Positions 1-12,330 of a stretch of DNA of 64,000 bases are shown piece after piece; the stretch's first letter is position 1; each line of letters opens with the position of its first letter. The DNA is taken from NCBI GenBank assembly GCA_026936325.1, contig JAPTHN010000003.1:36844011-36908010 (forward strand). Direction: 5' to 3'. Origin of the DNA: Platynereis dumerilii. Lineage: Eukaryota > Annelida > Polychaeta > Phyllodocida > Nereididae. The notes under the pieces were generated by a model that saw only the letters and a list, made by a program, of their open reading frames with translations, did not search any database and had not been told where the DNA came from. The translations under genes were made by a program, and so were the position numbers.

Positions 1-982
1 CTATTGTTTTAAATGTAATTTGTTTGCTCTGTTGCCATGGCAACAGTCTCTTTAACATAATTATTGTACTCTCAATTACATTTGCCAACCTACCATGAGC
101 TTTTATTGGGTGAATAGATAACCGAAAATTGTATTTTGTTGAAATAATGTAGAGAATATTGACTCGGTAAGTCTGGTTGCTAGGGTGAGAATATATTGTT
201 TATTTCCATAGCGACATCAACTCTATAAATCACTATATCCCCCGTGACAACTGTAACATTGTAAAAATAAACAAACATTTGAAATATATCCAAAAAAACC
301 TTGTTCCATTTCAATCTGTTGTTTTTTCCGCTTTTCTGTGTTATTTTACGATTTTCAGAAAAAACTAAATCTGTTAGTCCTCCTGTTAAACTTCCACATA
401 TATTTCTGAAAACTATATTGAAATTGATTGGTATGAAGTTGCTCTTTCACAAGACTGCCCAGGTGTGTCTTTTTATACCTTTGATTTGCAGGCATAAGAA
501 ACTTCTTAAAGTCATTTCTATAAAAAAATGCATTTTTTGCTGGTTTTGTTTCCATAGCAACAAGAAAATAAAAGTATTGTTCTTGATTATGACTTTTTCT
601 GAAAGGCTTATTGGTGATAGCAATATCCTGAAAAAATGAAATGATTCCTTAAAATAGGAAAAAACTTACAGAGGAAAATGTTGTTAACTTTTGTACCTGG
701 ATTTTTGTGAGATGGTTGCCACGGAAACGAAAATAGCAAAAAAACTTGACGTTGAAGGTGGTAAAATTTTTCCAGAATTGGAAGCGTCTGGGTCTCCTCT
801 ATCAAATAAGACCAAATTCAGCCTGTATATATTTTTTGTACTCAAAACTTGTGCTGGAGGCCCTTGGCTCCTGGACTATATATTGCTATGGACTTTAAAG
901 AAGTGTGTCCACTGTCCATGGTATCAAATAGACTATTTTCGTAAAAACAACTCTTTCAACCCACAAAGAACCTACTAAGAAT

Positions 983-988
983 ATTTAT
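983..988 (-). promoter_or_regulatory. Poly(A) signal AATAAA for the small membrane-protein gene
   Basis: The minus strand reads AATAAA about 105 nt beyond the stop codon of the gene ending at 1092. The hexamer is common in AT-rich DNA, so position is the main support. Nothing else recognisable was seen between 1 and 1091. Confidence 0.4.
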
Positions 989-1091
989 TCATATCTCGGG
1001 CATCAGACAAATTCTAGAAATTAAAAAAATGGCGACTAGGAGCTACTAGGTGTCCGTCTTCCTTGTTCTTAAGTATGGTCAGCCATGGGGC

Positions 1092-3587
1092 CTAGAAATA
1101 TTCCTTGAGCTGCTTTCTCACTACAATGCGTCTGGAATAACGGCCAACGACCTTCGGGGCCTTGCTTTTTGGGATGTCCACACAAGTCTGGATGATGATG
1201 CAGGCAAGGAACACCAAGAGAAGGGTCACTCCGGACAGCAAGTTTCCCCAGGGGTAAGCCTGCAGTGAGCCCAAGGACGCTTTCTGGAAAAAATGTGAAA
1301 AAAAAAAGTTTTTGTATTTGTGCTTTCATTAGGGTGCATCAAATGCCCTCATGTCAGAAATCAGTTTTACTCCAATTCTAAAATTGTTCTACCTCACGAA
1401 AAAGCACCCCATGCATGGATGTAGTACCATACGTGATTTGCTAATATTTCATTTTATTCCAATCAGTCAGTTGCAAATCACTTTATGGGGCCCTCTAGTT
1501 AATGTATAAATGGCACAGCCATGAAATTCGCGCAGCACTTAAAAAGTTTTTGTAGCTCTTATAGTGTTACCATAACTTTCATTAGATTTATTTCATATTC
1601 AAGGCATGAAAGGCAGTTATGTTACTGTTTTCAAAAAAATTGAAAGAGAGATATTTAGAAAAATAGAGAGGAATTTAGACTAGAAAGATACAATAGATAA
1701 AAAATAGAATATAGATAGATAGACAGATAGATAGATAAGATAACAAATAAATAGGATCAAGGATAAATAGAATTGATAGATAATCAGCTAAATAATAAAA
1801 AGAAGAAAACACTGAAAGCTGCCAAATTTAAGTTTATGCTAGATTGTTGATATTAAATAGGATAGGATAGGATATTTTAGTAGTGATAAAAAATGCAATA
1901 ACATGATCTGCTTGTAGATTAACTGCTTACTGATACATAATCATCAGTTTACAAAGATTATGTAACTTGAATTTTGTGTTTTCTTGCTGTCTGTTTTGAA
2001 ATTAAATTAATCACATGTTAATAATTTAATTTAGCCTGTCAAGGCTGATAAAATAACTATTCCATAAAAATTATAGATACAGGTAATACTTCTGGAGAAA
2101 ATTGAATTTTTAAGACACTTTTGAATAGGAATATGTCATGTTTTGTTAAATTCGAAACTAAATCATTGATAAGAAGCTGGACCCACTTGACCTAATTTCC
2201 TGCTGTCGACCATTGATGTCGAGACTATCACTGCACAGATTTTTGAAACCTCTCTTGTGCTCAATTCGCTTTGCAAAACGGCTGTTTCGCAAAGCGAATA
2301 TTATAAGTTCTGCAGTTTTACAGTTCTTAAAAAAATTAAAATTAAAAACCCACCTCTCCTTCTTCCAGAATGATCGGGGGTGAAGTAGAAAGCTTTTCTT
2401 CTTCCGCACTTTTATTCACTGCTTCACTTTTTGCTTTCAAGTACATTTCAAGAAAGCTTCCACTGCCATAAATGCCATCCACAACATCTGTTTAAAGAAA
2501 TCTTAAAACCATGAGAAAATACGCGACAAAAGCATCTATATGTATAGGCCTTTACAGTCAGTAAATTTGATATGCAGAAAAGAGTGGACTGTTGCACTGT
2601 GAAAATGGCACTTTGGGTGTCACTGAGTCATCATCCTGATGATTGGTCATGAACATTCCCAATACTTAATGTTAATTAATGTTAATTTTATCTAAGGAGA
2701 CTAATAGAAATGGTCCGACATGTTGGTGACAGGCAAACAAAAGGATTATTCATATGATTTTTGCCCTAAAATCTTTATGAAAAATCAAATGGTTTTCTCC
2801 TGATCACGACTAGGCCTAATCAAACAGCCTCCATGTTTCCCATGTTGAAAGAAGAGAAGATGAAACTTCATCGACTATCATGAGTCACAGAGTGCCAAAA
2901 TCTGTATATATGAACTCACACTCATTTTTTGCACATATCAAGTTACCAGACTCCATGAGTCCCTATTTTTGCCGATGACACAAAGTGTCAGAGGGACTCC
3001 TTGAATTGGATTGTTTGGATTCTCCAAAAAATGTTAACTGATTGGTTATGTAACTTCTCATAAACATTGCTTTTTGTTTATGTCCAAAAACATCTTGTGT
3101 GATTAATTATCTAAACTTGTTATGTCACTTTGTTTTGATTCTCCCATTGTCCACTGTATAACTTGCAGAGGCACTGATAACTTAAAAGTATAAACATTCA
3201 TTTTGTTATACAATATTATTTTTAGTCTATAACAATTAAAGATTCCCGCAGCATGAAAGAAAACAATTAGGTAACAAATTCGCTCTGCCATATCTTGCTC
3301 ATTTGCATGCTGCTTGTGGTTGTTAACATGGCCAGTTCCAGTAGACTGTCAAGTTACTGGCTGTAAAACGTACACTGTGAGTAATGACATCAAAGGTAGA
3401 CATTATGCCTTTACATATTAATTTCGGCCAATTCAAGTCAATTTCAAATATGCTTTAATTAATAAAATTAGTTCCAAGAGTGGTTATATTTATTAAAAAG
3501 ATTTGACTTACTGTGGTCAGAGGCAGCAATGACATCCAGACTGGCCATCACAAGGAGGCAAAAAAACATCTTAAGCGGTCTTTCCAT
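1092..3587 (-). CDS. Small type I membrane protein, three exons, family not recognised
   Basis: I assemble three minus-strand exons: 3587-3512 (ATG to donor GTAAGT), 2487-2354 (acceptor AAACAG, donor GTGGGT) and 1283-1092 (acceptor TTTTCCAG, stop TAG). The phases agree (1, then 0), giving 133 residues. Residues 1-22 look like a signal peptide: MERPLK followed by the hydrophobic stretch MFFCLLVMASLDVIAA. The ectodomain is about 65 residues, acidic and lysine-rich, and includes an NKS glycosylation sequon. A single helix follows (NLLSGVTLLLVFLACIIIQT). The cytosolic tail of about 35 residues is strongly basic, with GRYSRRIVVRKQLKEYF at the end. This layout fits a cleaved single-pass membrane protein. 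It resembles single-span accessory subunits in size, but I see no FXYD or KCNE signature and assign no function. Intron 1 contains a TIR element (2555-2952). The agreement of splice sites, phase and topology is the evidence that it is real; expression is not known. Confidence 0.7.
2555..2952. mobile_element. Diverged copy of the CAGTCTGTCACTTTGATA TIR element, in intron 1
   Basis: About 400 bp that align over most of their length with the better-preserved element at 45758-46120. Shared stretches include GTTGCACTGTGAAAATGGCA and CCTCCATGTTTCCCATGTTG (CCTCTATG in the other copy). The terminal repeats are decayed here. It lies in the intron between exons 1 and 2 of the membrane-protein gene. Confidence 0.6.
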
Positions 3588-3811
3588 ATTCGCAGATGAT
3601 GAGTAAAGAGTACATCAACTGCAAATGACAATCGCATCAAGGACCGAATTCTAAGAATGACGTTTGACTGACGTCGCCATCGAGTCCTGCAACCAATTTT
3701 TCGTTGATATTTCCTTTGTATAAACTATCACTGAAAAGGACGTCAATCATTAATTCATCATCTTTCAAAATGTTCCTATTCAGCAACATCCCCCCCTCCC
3801 CATTTATCCCC

Positions 3812-4058
3812 AGGCTTTTAGGGGGGGGGACTTGCAGTTCTTTTTTTAAAAATATATAATTTCTTGCTCAGTTTTGGCGAAATAAATAAATTCGTTCTTG
3901 GCAGTCTAGAAATAAATAATTTCTGGTGGAGTTTTTTCTTAAGAAGGCGATGCTTGATTTAGGAATGAATAATCGGGGACTTCGAAGAACTTCAAATAAA
4001 TAATTTCCCGCGGAAGAAAACTCCAAGCCCCCCCTGATTATCAAATGGTTGCCCCCTT
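3812..4058. repeat. Dispersed repeat family R1, copy 1 (MITE-like)
   Basis: About 250 bp with G-rich and C-rich ends and several internal copies of a GAAATAAATAATTT motif. Related copies lie at 10310-10590 and 44788-45079. The order of blocks is the same in the three copies: G run, TTTTGGCGAAATAAATAAATTC, a TTTCTGGTGG block, GGGACTTCG and CCAAGCCCCCCCTGATTAT. No coding capacity. Confidence 0.6.
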
Positions 4059-4495
4059 AGGCCGTTTCAATTTCAAATTGTTTCAAAACTGTATGGGAAA
4101 TCAATGAATCTACAATGTATTGAGAATCTATCATAAGTTATAACAAAAGCAAAAGGAACAATGAATTCAGATATAGCACTCATCAAGATCATCGCGATGG
4201 AAACACGACAACGCGACTGTTTTGCAGCTCACCAGATATTGTATTCAACAATTGAATTCAACAATTGAATTCTTGATGAACCTCCGTAGTCCGGACGGTG
4301 AAAGCATTTGCTTTTTCTTCTCTTCTAGTCGCCATTGTAAGAAGTTCTTTTCAATAATTCAAAATGCATGTTCTGGTATTTGCACAGAAATATACTACTT
4401 TCAAGATAAAAATCGATGCATAAAATTGTATTGACAAAGAAGAAATACCTTCGAGAGAGACTGTTTGGCCAGGGTCTAGGATGTTCTACACCATT

Positions 4496-4690
4496 GAGAT
4501 ACTTTTATGCTGCACTCTAAAAAAAAACAGCCTCCAAAAAACCCAGTTTGGTTTTTGAGCTTGTCCCGCATATAAAACCTGATAGGGTTTGTGGAAATAC
4601 CAAATGTTTGGTTTTAACAAAAAACCAACTGAAACTGGTTTCTTCATAAACCAAACAGATAGGGGGCTGTTTGGATATCTGAAATATCAG
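4496..4690. repeat. Possible small fold-back element
   Basis: An A-rich left edge with AAACAGCCTCC is mirrored by GGGGGCTGTTT at the right. Internal runs such as GTTTGG and CCAAAC also pair. The inverted ends are short and imperfect, so this is only a candidate. Confidence 0.25.
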
Positions 4691-4734
4691 TAGTGGTAGT
4701 ATGTTATCTCATACATAATTGGTCCAGTGCTGAT

Positions 4735-4870
4735 GGCTGGCCTGATTAGCCTATCAAGTGCGGATGCATGGATGGATGATTGAGGCTTTACATGAAGTAT
4801 TTATGCACTTGGTAGGCTAATCAGGACAGGAGGACACAGAAATCAGCTATGCATGATCGAAACAGCGGTC
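4735..4870 (-). mobile_element. SINE fragment, copy 1
   Basis: Shares the stretch TATTTATGCACTTGGTAGGC and the following AATCAGGACAGGA block with the SINE at 49985-50132, in the same orientation, plus a GATGGATGGATG run. The tRNA-like part is missing. The segment CCTGATTAGCCTATCAAGTGC at 4739 pairs with GCACTTGGTAGGCTAATCAGG at 4805, so it can fold into a hairpin. Confidence 0.5.
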
Positions 4871-5384
4871 CAACATGGGCCGGAAATACAGGATGCAAAA
4901 TCATTGATTCTACCTACCGGGGGGGGGAGGGAACTTATATCTGGGGGGGGGGAGGTGCTTTGATTTTTGTTTATATCTGCAAAGAGAAAAGACAAATTGC
5001 AACAGTGAAAACAGAACAGTTATAGAGTACAATAAAAACACAGGGCAGAGAGAGTGAAGCTATGCACCCATACCAGCAAGCACTGGAGATAGCTCTAAAA
5101 AATCAGTAGACTTTTCTTCCTTGTTTTACCAAGTAGTCTACAGTCCATTTACGGACTACCAAGATAACAAAATGTACTTACCTCACAGAGAAATGCCACT
5201 GCAAAGCTATATTACCAATGGGAATTTCCCAGAACATTAGCCGGTGATTGACTGTAGTTTGGTCTTAAATCATTCTCATGTTGGAGTTGTTGGGTGTGGT
5301 GATACTTCTACGAAATGTTTTGATTCCTAGCGACCTGACTACGATATTCACTGCACAATTTCCGAGTTTTCTTCAGTTATATTC

Positions 5385-6293
5385 ACCTATTGCAAGGATG
5401 CGTCCTCTCACCATTGCTTTTTACTTTATATACAGACTCCTGTCAATCTAGTTGTTCATCATGTAAGGTATATAAATATGAAGATGACACTGCCCTTGTG
5501 GGACTTTGTGTTAACAATGACAATGATTATCAAAAAGAAGTAAAATCTTTTGTTACGTGGTGTAAAGATAACTATTAATTACTCAATGTGCAAAAGACGA
5601 AAGAATTGATCATAGATTTTAGGCGATCACCACATGTACACGATGATCTTATTATAAATGATGAAGTTGTAGAAAGAGTGGCGGAGTACAAATACTTAGG
5701 GACCATCATTGATTGTAAATTAAACTTTGAAACAAATGTTAACGCCATCTATAAGAAGGCCAATTCAAGGATGTTCTTTGTAAGAAAACTGTACAATTTA
5801 CATGTAGATAATACAATAGTTGAACTTTTTTATAGATCTGTTGTAGAGTCTGTGATTACTTTTGGTGTGGCAGCATGGTATGGAAATTGCACACAAGTGT
5901 CCAGAAACAAATTATGTAAAGTCATCAAATATGCTAAAAGGCTAGGTATGCAAAATGTAAAGACTCTGTTAGAATTATATGAGAAGTTTGCCAGGCAAAA
6001 AGCAGTGGCCATTAAAGTAGATTGCCAACATCCATTGTATAGTTGCTACCAATTATTACCATCACGCAGGAGATTTCAAGCACAATATGCAAGAACAGCA
6101 AGGTTTAGCAAATCATTCGTACCTGCAAGTGTTAGACTGCTTAATTATGTATAAATTGTATAAACTATTTTTGTATAAATTGTACATACGTTGACACTTA
6201 CTGTTGTTTGAATATCGTATGCCACAACAAATTTTACTGTATACAGTGACAATAAATTATTATCGTATCGTATCGTATCGTATCGTAGCCTAC
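5385..6293 (+). mobile_element. 5'-truncated non-LTR retrotransposon (CR1/L2/Rex1-like RT end)
   Basis: The reading frame from 5390 to 6154 encodes the end of a reverse transcriptase and its thumb: QGCVLSPLLFTLYT, then KYEDDTALVG (the YADD box with A replaced by E), then KTKELIIDFRR, YKYLGTIID, NSRMFFVRKL and HPLYSCYQLLPSRRRF. One in-frame TAA at 5576-5578 breaks the frame. Endonuclease and fingers are absent, the usual 5' truncation. A short 3' UTR ends in ACAATAAATTATTATCG and a (TATCG)n tail at about 6259-6288. The tail and the protein style fit the Jockey superclade. The exact clade is my inference. Confidence 0.8.
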
Positions 6294-7354
6294 TTAATCT
6301 TCCATATGTTAATGATTTCTTGCAAATGAAGGATCTACACTTTTGTAACGCAATCATCTAATCAACATGCTGGTGCATCAAACATGGTCTTTTATTATTA
6401 CAAAGTTACAAGCTAAATTTGAATACCATAGTTATAGATGGCACCACTCGGCTCACCATTGCTCATTCATGATTATTTGACAAACATGAGACTCAATCTA
6501 CTTTCAAAATCAACTGTGATGACTGTAAGCTGGGACAAAAAACGCATTTTGAGATAATGCACTGTTTGTTACAGCTTAGTTATATTATTATGCTTTCAGT
6601 GATGATAGGCTCAAATGATTCCTTGCTGTGTTTTTATTAATCACTTGTTCCTTGTTCAATATTTGAACTTCTGTTTGCCAAATGTATGCCAGTATAGAAG
6701 GCGTTACGGTTGGTACAGAAGGAGGCTTTGTTCTCTGGGGAGCTGGCTTGCCTCAGCAAGCACATTATTAAAGTTGTCTATGAGGTCCATTAAGTTCCTA
6801 ATACATTGAAACTAGTACTAGGTTATCAAATATCACAAGATAAATTAAAAGCCATTGTCCCTAAGCAAATTATTTGTGCATGGTAATCTGGTTGATCATC
6901 CACAAATGTTGTCACCTTGACACATGGACCAATATTTATAATGGCATGAAAAACCTCTAATACTGGGGTAAACTCATACCTACAAGTGGTCTTGGTTTTT
7001 TGAAAAACCATTTTCAGCTGCATTTTACCTGAGGAGGAGACCAATTCCGAAGACAAAAACCAAAAATGACCTGATAAACCAAATTTCAATGCAAAAACCA
7101 CCATGGTTGTCTCATAAACGGAATCACAATCGAAATGGAAGTGATTTTTGCACTAAATTGTCATGCTCATTGCAAGCAAATTCCTCAGGAAAGATACTTC
7201 AAACATTTTTTTTTTCAAAGCATATACTTCCAGACTAATGAAATTCATAAAAATATTGGTTATCAAAGCAATGGTATATCCTACATGGCACTGATTAATT
7301 GCAGCATAACTAATGTGACGGAATCACATGACAGAATCACTTGACTTCCACCAG
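6294..7354. other. Intergenic, no gene seen
   Basis: AT-rich sequence with only short chance ORFs. A phrase around 6690 (GCCAGTATAGA) recurs near 40955, which suggests old dispersed repeats. The stretch just before 7355 may be a poorly preserved outer part of the inverted repeat that follows. Confidence 0.4.
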
Positions 7355-7728
7355 ACATCTGTCTACAAGTGGACTGCTCTTGCATTGCTACAGATCAGAA
7401 CATATAATATGCTGTCTTGTGTTGCCACCTAGTGATTAGTGTGCTATTCCGCGAGCTCCTGCGAGCATCCACATCATTTCGATCAGAGGAACACACACAA
7501 TTTTATCTGGAAGACACCGGGCTGTTTCTGAGTGTGCTGATGACCTTGTCTACTTCCTTAGAGAATGTGATTGCTGAGTCTGACTCTAGTATACATCAAT
7601 GTTGAATAGAAATTTTGTGAATGTGCAATGAAATTGGAACTATTTCTTGGGACAGCAATGATGTAGCATACAAAATCAACTTTTGCGCCAGGTGGCAGCA
7701 GCATACAGTTCTCATGTTCACCAGACTG
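7355..7728 (+). repeat. Left arm of a 370-bp inverted repeat
   Basis: Matches the reverse complement of 10619-10988 over its whole length with few differences. Shared landmarks are CTGTCTACAAGTGGACTGCT, GAGCTCCTGCGAGC, GAAGACACCGGG (GAAGACACCGGG in the complement too) and CCAGGTGGCAGCAGCAT. The arms are 2.9 kb apart and enclose the hAT-like element and R1 copy 2. A third partial copy is at 40668-40780. Confidence 0.75.
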
Positions 7729-8217
7729 ACCAGACATTGTATTTAATTATGTTGGCAGTAGACATGAAGAATGAAAAATTGTCAAAAATTCTTCAAAAAT
7801 TGTAAATTTTAAAAGTCATAGCATCTGATGCATTCAACATCCCTAGTGCAGATACAGTGTTTCATTTATGAGTAGACCTTCAAAAAAGACTATTTTTCTC
7901 AATTTTTAGCATTTTTCAGCAATTGCAACGGAAAAAATACAATTTCATCAATATCTTAAAGATAACAATCTAACCAGCATTAAAGTCCAAAAATGAATAA
8001 AAGTAACAAATGACCAACTTATCAAGATTAAAAACAATTTTATTTCATGTAAATATATTGAAAATTGAGTTTGCTAGGTCACTTTCTATAAAGAAAGGTG
8101 ATATTCCTCAAATTTGCCACTTTTTCGTTGAATTCATGAGTACTGGCTAGTGCCTAGTGCCAGAGCAAAATGGATGTGTGTACCATGACAATGCATGGCT
8201 GCATGCAGACTGGTAGA

Positions 8218-9488
8218 CAGTGGCGGAGCTATGGGGGGGGCCTGGGGGGCCAGAGCCCCCAAAATGGATTAGTGGCCCCCCACTGCCCCCCCCCATTTCA
8301 GATTTGAGAAATTTGAAAAATTATGTGAGCAGAGCACGTCCGTCTTTGTGACCTAAGTGGACGCTCACCAGAATGACAGTTGCCCTTTAAAAGGTTCTAA
8401 GGCGTTTGACAATTTTTTATTTTCTTTGAAATTATCTGGCAATAGGAATACCTGCATCCGAACTTTTTAGTGCGGCCCTGTAACATTTGGCCTAATTTTC
8501 AAGATCCAGATTTAATTCAATTTCAAAAGAAATCTTGTTAATACAATTAGTTTTTAAAATATGTTTATTTATTTAAAATAATCTACCTAAATTGTTTGCC
8601 TTTTTGCCTAGAATCTTAGTGTTTCCCAAACTTTAACCTCCCTCCTCCCTCCGGTATGTCTACGTATCTATTGCAGTTCCATGTAAATTCAAAAAATTTG
8701 TGATTTGAGGAAATTTTTCCCTTGCCATTATTGAGCCAAAGAAATATTGCGCCTTTTGAATATTTCTGGAGAGGGCTGATTATCCAGAGTGATTTTTAGT
8801 ACAAACTGCCCAGTTTTTCATGTGTTGCATGGAATTTCCCTATATATTTGGAATTTTTGTCATTACCAGCAATCGCTATCAGCTTTTTGGCCTATTTGAG
8901 CAGATAAAAAAATAATTAATTTCATGAGACCATTCAAGTCTGTGTTATACTTGTATCATGGCAATGATTGTAACATCACATTATTGTATATCAGTGTAGG
9001 TGGGGCTGGTGGGACATTTGCAGCACCACTTTTTGGCCAAAAAAGGGGTATTGTTTGAGGAAAAATTTTGAGCATTCCCTGGGACCCACTTCCGTGAAGG
9101 CTTTGGCCCAATTTGCCCTACCACTTTAAAATAAATCTGATGCCTCTGTCTCATTCCGTGTGCATAACAAATTGAACAGCTGAAATTAACATTCTGCTCT
9201 TTGTCCAACTGGTTTTAAAAAGTCATTTCTCTCTAAAAAGTAATAATTATTGAAAAAGAATATTTAGTTTTTTTTAAACGATATTTAAATTGAATAATAA
9301 ATGCAGTAAGTGTATGCCAGAAGAAAAGAGCGCCAATGTTCCTTTGTCACTTGTAAAGAGGGCTTGTGTCGCGACGTTAATTTTTGCCCTTGTATTGCCC
9401 CAAAAGTGGCGCGAAAGGTGGGCCCCCCAGCTCAGACCCTGGCCCCCCCTTGGCCCCCCCCACTCCTGGATTTCTAGCTACGCCACTG
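8218..9488. mobile_element. Non-autonomous hAT-like DNA transposon
   Basis: The ends are inverted: CAGTGGCGGAGCTAT at the left and TAGCTACGCCACTG at the right, each followed inward by C/G-rich runs (GGGGGGCC...). The flanks are 8-bp target duplications, CTGGTAGA before and CCGGTAGA after, with one mismatch. An 8-bp duplication with CAG...CTG termini is the hAT signature. The 1.27-kb body is AT-rich with no transposase frame. Confidence 0.8.
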
Positions 9489-10309
9489 CCGGTAGAGGCA
9501 TTTTTTCACATTTCTTTAATTGTAGGCTCATAAAAGCTTTGGTGGTCACCAAAATTAAATCCGGTATTGAATTGTACAAGTGAACACATCGTGATAAAGG
9601 AATTATAAATCTGTTGAGTATTGTTGTCAGCAAGCGACTCACACACTCACAAAGAAAAGAGCAAAAAGCCCAGGAAAATTCATGCTCCACAATACTCTGC
9701 CTTCAGGCAGAGTAGCAATTTTAATACCATTTAACCACTTCATAACTTTAATATGAACAGATCCTATCACATACAGCATATGAGCAGCACTGTTCCATCA
9801 TGTTTTGGGGACAATCAGTAAGTGCCAATGTCAGCACAAGTGGCGCCACCTATAACTATAGTGCCACAGCTGCATGACTAATTTCATCCTAACACATTAA
9901 TTATGGAAAATTGGCGAAACTGCACTTAACCAATTGTTAAATACACATAATATTGTTGATTATTTCGCAGTATTTCATTCATTTGTGAAATGAGTGCTGA
10001 CACAGAGCAATCTAAAATTGGACAATTCCATGACCAAAAATGTCAATGGAAAATTTTATATAGTCATGGTGAATCCCATACAACAAGCACTTACTTACTT
10101 ACCAATTTTTTGATCCCGTTCTCTCTTTGGGGATCGGGTAGATATGCAAAAAAAAATTTAATTGATTGAATAAGGTTGTCAATGGGCTATATGTCCTGTA
10201 CTTTACCACTTGTTAGACAAATATATGGGACAGGCCACTAGCCCAGGCAGGGCACAGTGCCCGACAACAAATAAAGGTGAAAGATGCTGTTGAAGAGCCA
10301 GGCAACCAT
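9489..10309. other. Intergenic spacer within the inverted repeat
   Basis: AT-rich, no coding signal. Contains a short palindromic phrase GTGGCGCCACCTATAAC near 9840 and a stretch ATCCCGTTCTCTCTTTGGGG near 10113, neither assigned. Confidence 0.35.
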
Positions 10310-10590
10310 TTAATCTTGGTTTGGTGGGGTGGGGGGGGTGGTGGAGTTAAAAAAAATATATATATACATAATATATACATATTCTTGCCCAATTTAGTGA
10401 AATAAATAAATTCTTTCTGGACAGTTTTGAAGTAAATTATTTCTGGAAGGGGGCATTTCTCAATATGATGTTGTTTGATTCAGAAATGATTGCTTAAGGT
10501 TGTAGGCCAATAGTGTGCTCGAAATAAATAATTATTATTTTCACTGTTATAGCGCTGAAAAAATAATTTCATGTCCAGGAAAACTACATG
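10310..10590. repeat. Dispersed repeat family R1, copy 2
   Basis: Same block order as 3812-4058 and 44788-45079: G-rich edge, TTAGTGAAATAAATAAATTC, ATTTCTGG, then further AATAAATAATT copies. It is the most diverged of the three and its C-rich right edge is lost. Confidence 0.5.
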
Positions 10591-10618
10591 GTTAAGGAGT
10601 CACAGAAGGGTGACATAG

Positions 10619-10988
10619 CAGTCTGGTGAAACTGAGAACTGCATGCTGCTGCCACCTGGCACAAAAGTTGATTTCCTATGTTACAGCATTGCTGTCCCAA
10701 GAAATAGTTCCAATTTCATTGCACATTCACAAAATTTCTATTCAACATTGATGTATACCAGAGTCAGACTCGGCAATCACATTCTTTTAGGAAGTAGACA
10801 AGGCCATCAACACACTCAGAAACAGCCCCGGTGTCTTCCAGACAAAATTGTGTCTTCCTCTGGTCGAAAGTAGGTGGACGCTCGCAGGAGCTCGCTGAAT
10901 AGCACACCAGTCACTAGGTGGCAACACAAGACAGCATTATGTTCTGATCTGGGGCAATGCAAGAGCAGTCCACTTGTAGACAGGTGAC
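10619..10988 (-). repeat. Right arm of the 370-bp inverted repeat
   Basis: Reverse complement of 7355-7728. The pair looks like the long termini of one element or two opposed copies of one repeat. There is no open frame conserved between the arms. Confidence 0.75.
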
Positions 10989-11084
10989 ATAGGGTATGAT
11001 TAGTTTTATTGCATATTATGATGGGTGTGGCATCCCAGAACAAGAATCAGGCGGGTGCCGCTCCGGCACCCTTGGGCATTCCAT

Positions 11085-11390
11085 TCTAGCGGCCATTTTC
11101 CAAAATGGACGCCAAAACCCTATTTTTGGCCATATATCCTCATATAATTGTCATAGGACCATGATTTTTGGGTCTAAACCTAGGTTTTCTGATATAAAGA
11201 ATCCAATGAAGGTGGTTTTGATGATGCCAGTTCAATATTCTTGCAGCCATTTTTGAAAATGGCTGCCAAAACCATATTTTTAGCCATATCTCCTGATATT
11301 GTTGTAATAGGACCATTATATTTGGGTTTAGACCTAGGTTTTCTGGAATAGGAAATTCAATGAAAGCTGTTTTGATGACATCAATGCAAT
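11085..11390 (+). repeat. Tandem duplication, about 150-bp period, two copies
   Basis: Each copy runs GCCATTTT..AAAATGG, CGCCAAAACC or GCTGCCAAAACC, TATTTTTGGCCATAT, TCCTCATA or TCCTGATA, AGGACCAT, TTTGGGT, TAGACCTAGGTTTTCTG, AATGAA, GTTTTGATGA. The flanking CAAAATGGCGGCC-type phrase also appears at 40470 and inside the intron palindrome, so part of it is dispersed. Confidence 0.7.
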
Positions 11391-11768
11391 AGTTTGTCCT
11401 TTAACCCTCTCCTTAATGCAAGATGGCTCCCATCGAAACTCAAATGTGGCATTACGTCTTGCAACATTCTATGCCTACTTGTCGATTTCAGTCACTTTCG
11501 TTTCTTTTAATGGACCAGCCAATACACCATTCTTTACTGTTAGAAGTTTTTTCTTTTTAATGGGAAGTGGCAATTAGATAGTTTTTTAAACAAAATCCAA
11601 TATTAACCAGATTATAAATGTCCGATGGGGTTTTTACAGTGGACCATTTTAAATTGAAGTTGACAGCAGAAAAGCAATTCCTAGAAATTGCCAATTTAGT
11701 TCAGTTTTGTTATTTCAAGAAATATCAATAAATAATTAAGGTGCTAAATGAAGGCTGACACCAAGAGC

Positions 11769-12253
11769 TTGATGTCAGCTTTTATTTAGCTTCTTGGTTT
11801 CCTTTTCACTACAACTTGTCAACCCTCCAAAAGCTAAATTAATGTCGCCGTCTCTATCGAAAATGTAAATGGAAACTCAAAATAATGTCATGTATTTTCA
11901 GTTCCGCTTATCCTTATCACTAGATAACTGACTTCTAGCCAATCAAAATGGATGTGGATGGATAGCCCTTGATGTCAGCTTTCATTTTGCATCTTGGTTT
12001 CCTTGCAACTACAACTGTTGATCTTCCAAAAGCTAAATGAATGGCGCTGTCATTATTGAAAATATCCTCAGAAACACGAAATCCTCCAATGTATTTTTAA
12101 TTTCACCTGTTCTTATCACTAGATAAATCATTCCTAACCAACCAAAATGGATGTGGTTGGACAGACCTTTGTATCAGCTTTAATTTGGCACCTTGGTTTA
12201 TCTTGTTACTACAACTGTTTATCTTCCTAAAGGTAAATGAATGTTGTTGTATA
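11769..12253 (+). repeat. Tandem repeat, about 199-bp period, 2.5 copies
   Basis: Copies begin at about 11769, 11969 and 12167. Shared landmarks are TGATGTCAGCTTT, CTTGGTTTCCTT, CTACAACTGTTGATCTTCC, AAAGCTAAATGAATG, TTATCACTAGATAA and CCAAAATGGATGTGG. The third copy stops after its first half. Confidence 0.75.
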
Positions 12254-12330
12254 AAAATTAGCATTGAAAATCAAGATTAGGCAAATGTGACCTGCTCCAC
12301 CAAAATGTGCATAAAGAATAAGCAAAGTAT
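12254..12330 (+). repeat. Dispersed repeat, left member of an inverted pair flanking the array
   Basis: Contains GTGACCTGCTCCACCAAAAT followed by GTGCATAAAGAATAAGCAAA. The reverse complement of 40220-40300 reads almost the same. Both lie outside the 26-kb array. Confidence 0.65.

Noticed and set aside
9290-9583. 97-residue plus ORF
   Set aside because: It spans the right end of the hAT-like element, including its C-rich terminus.
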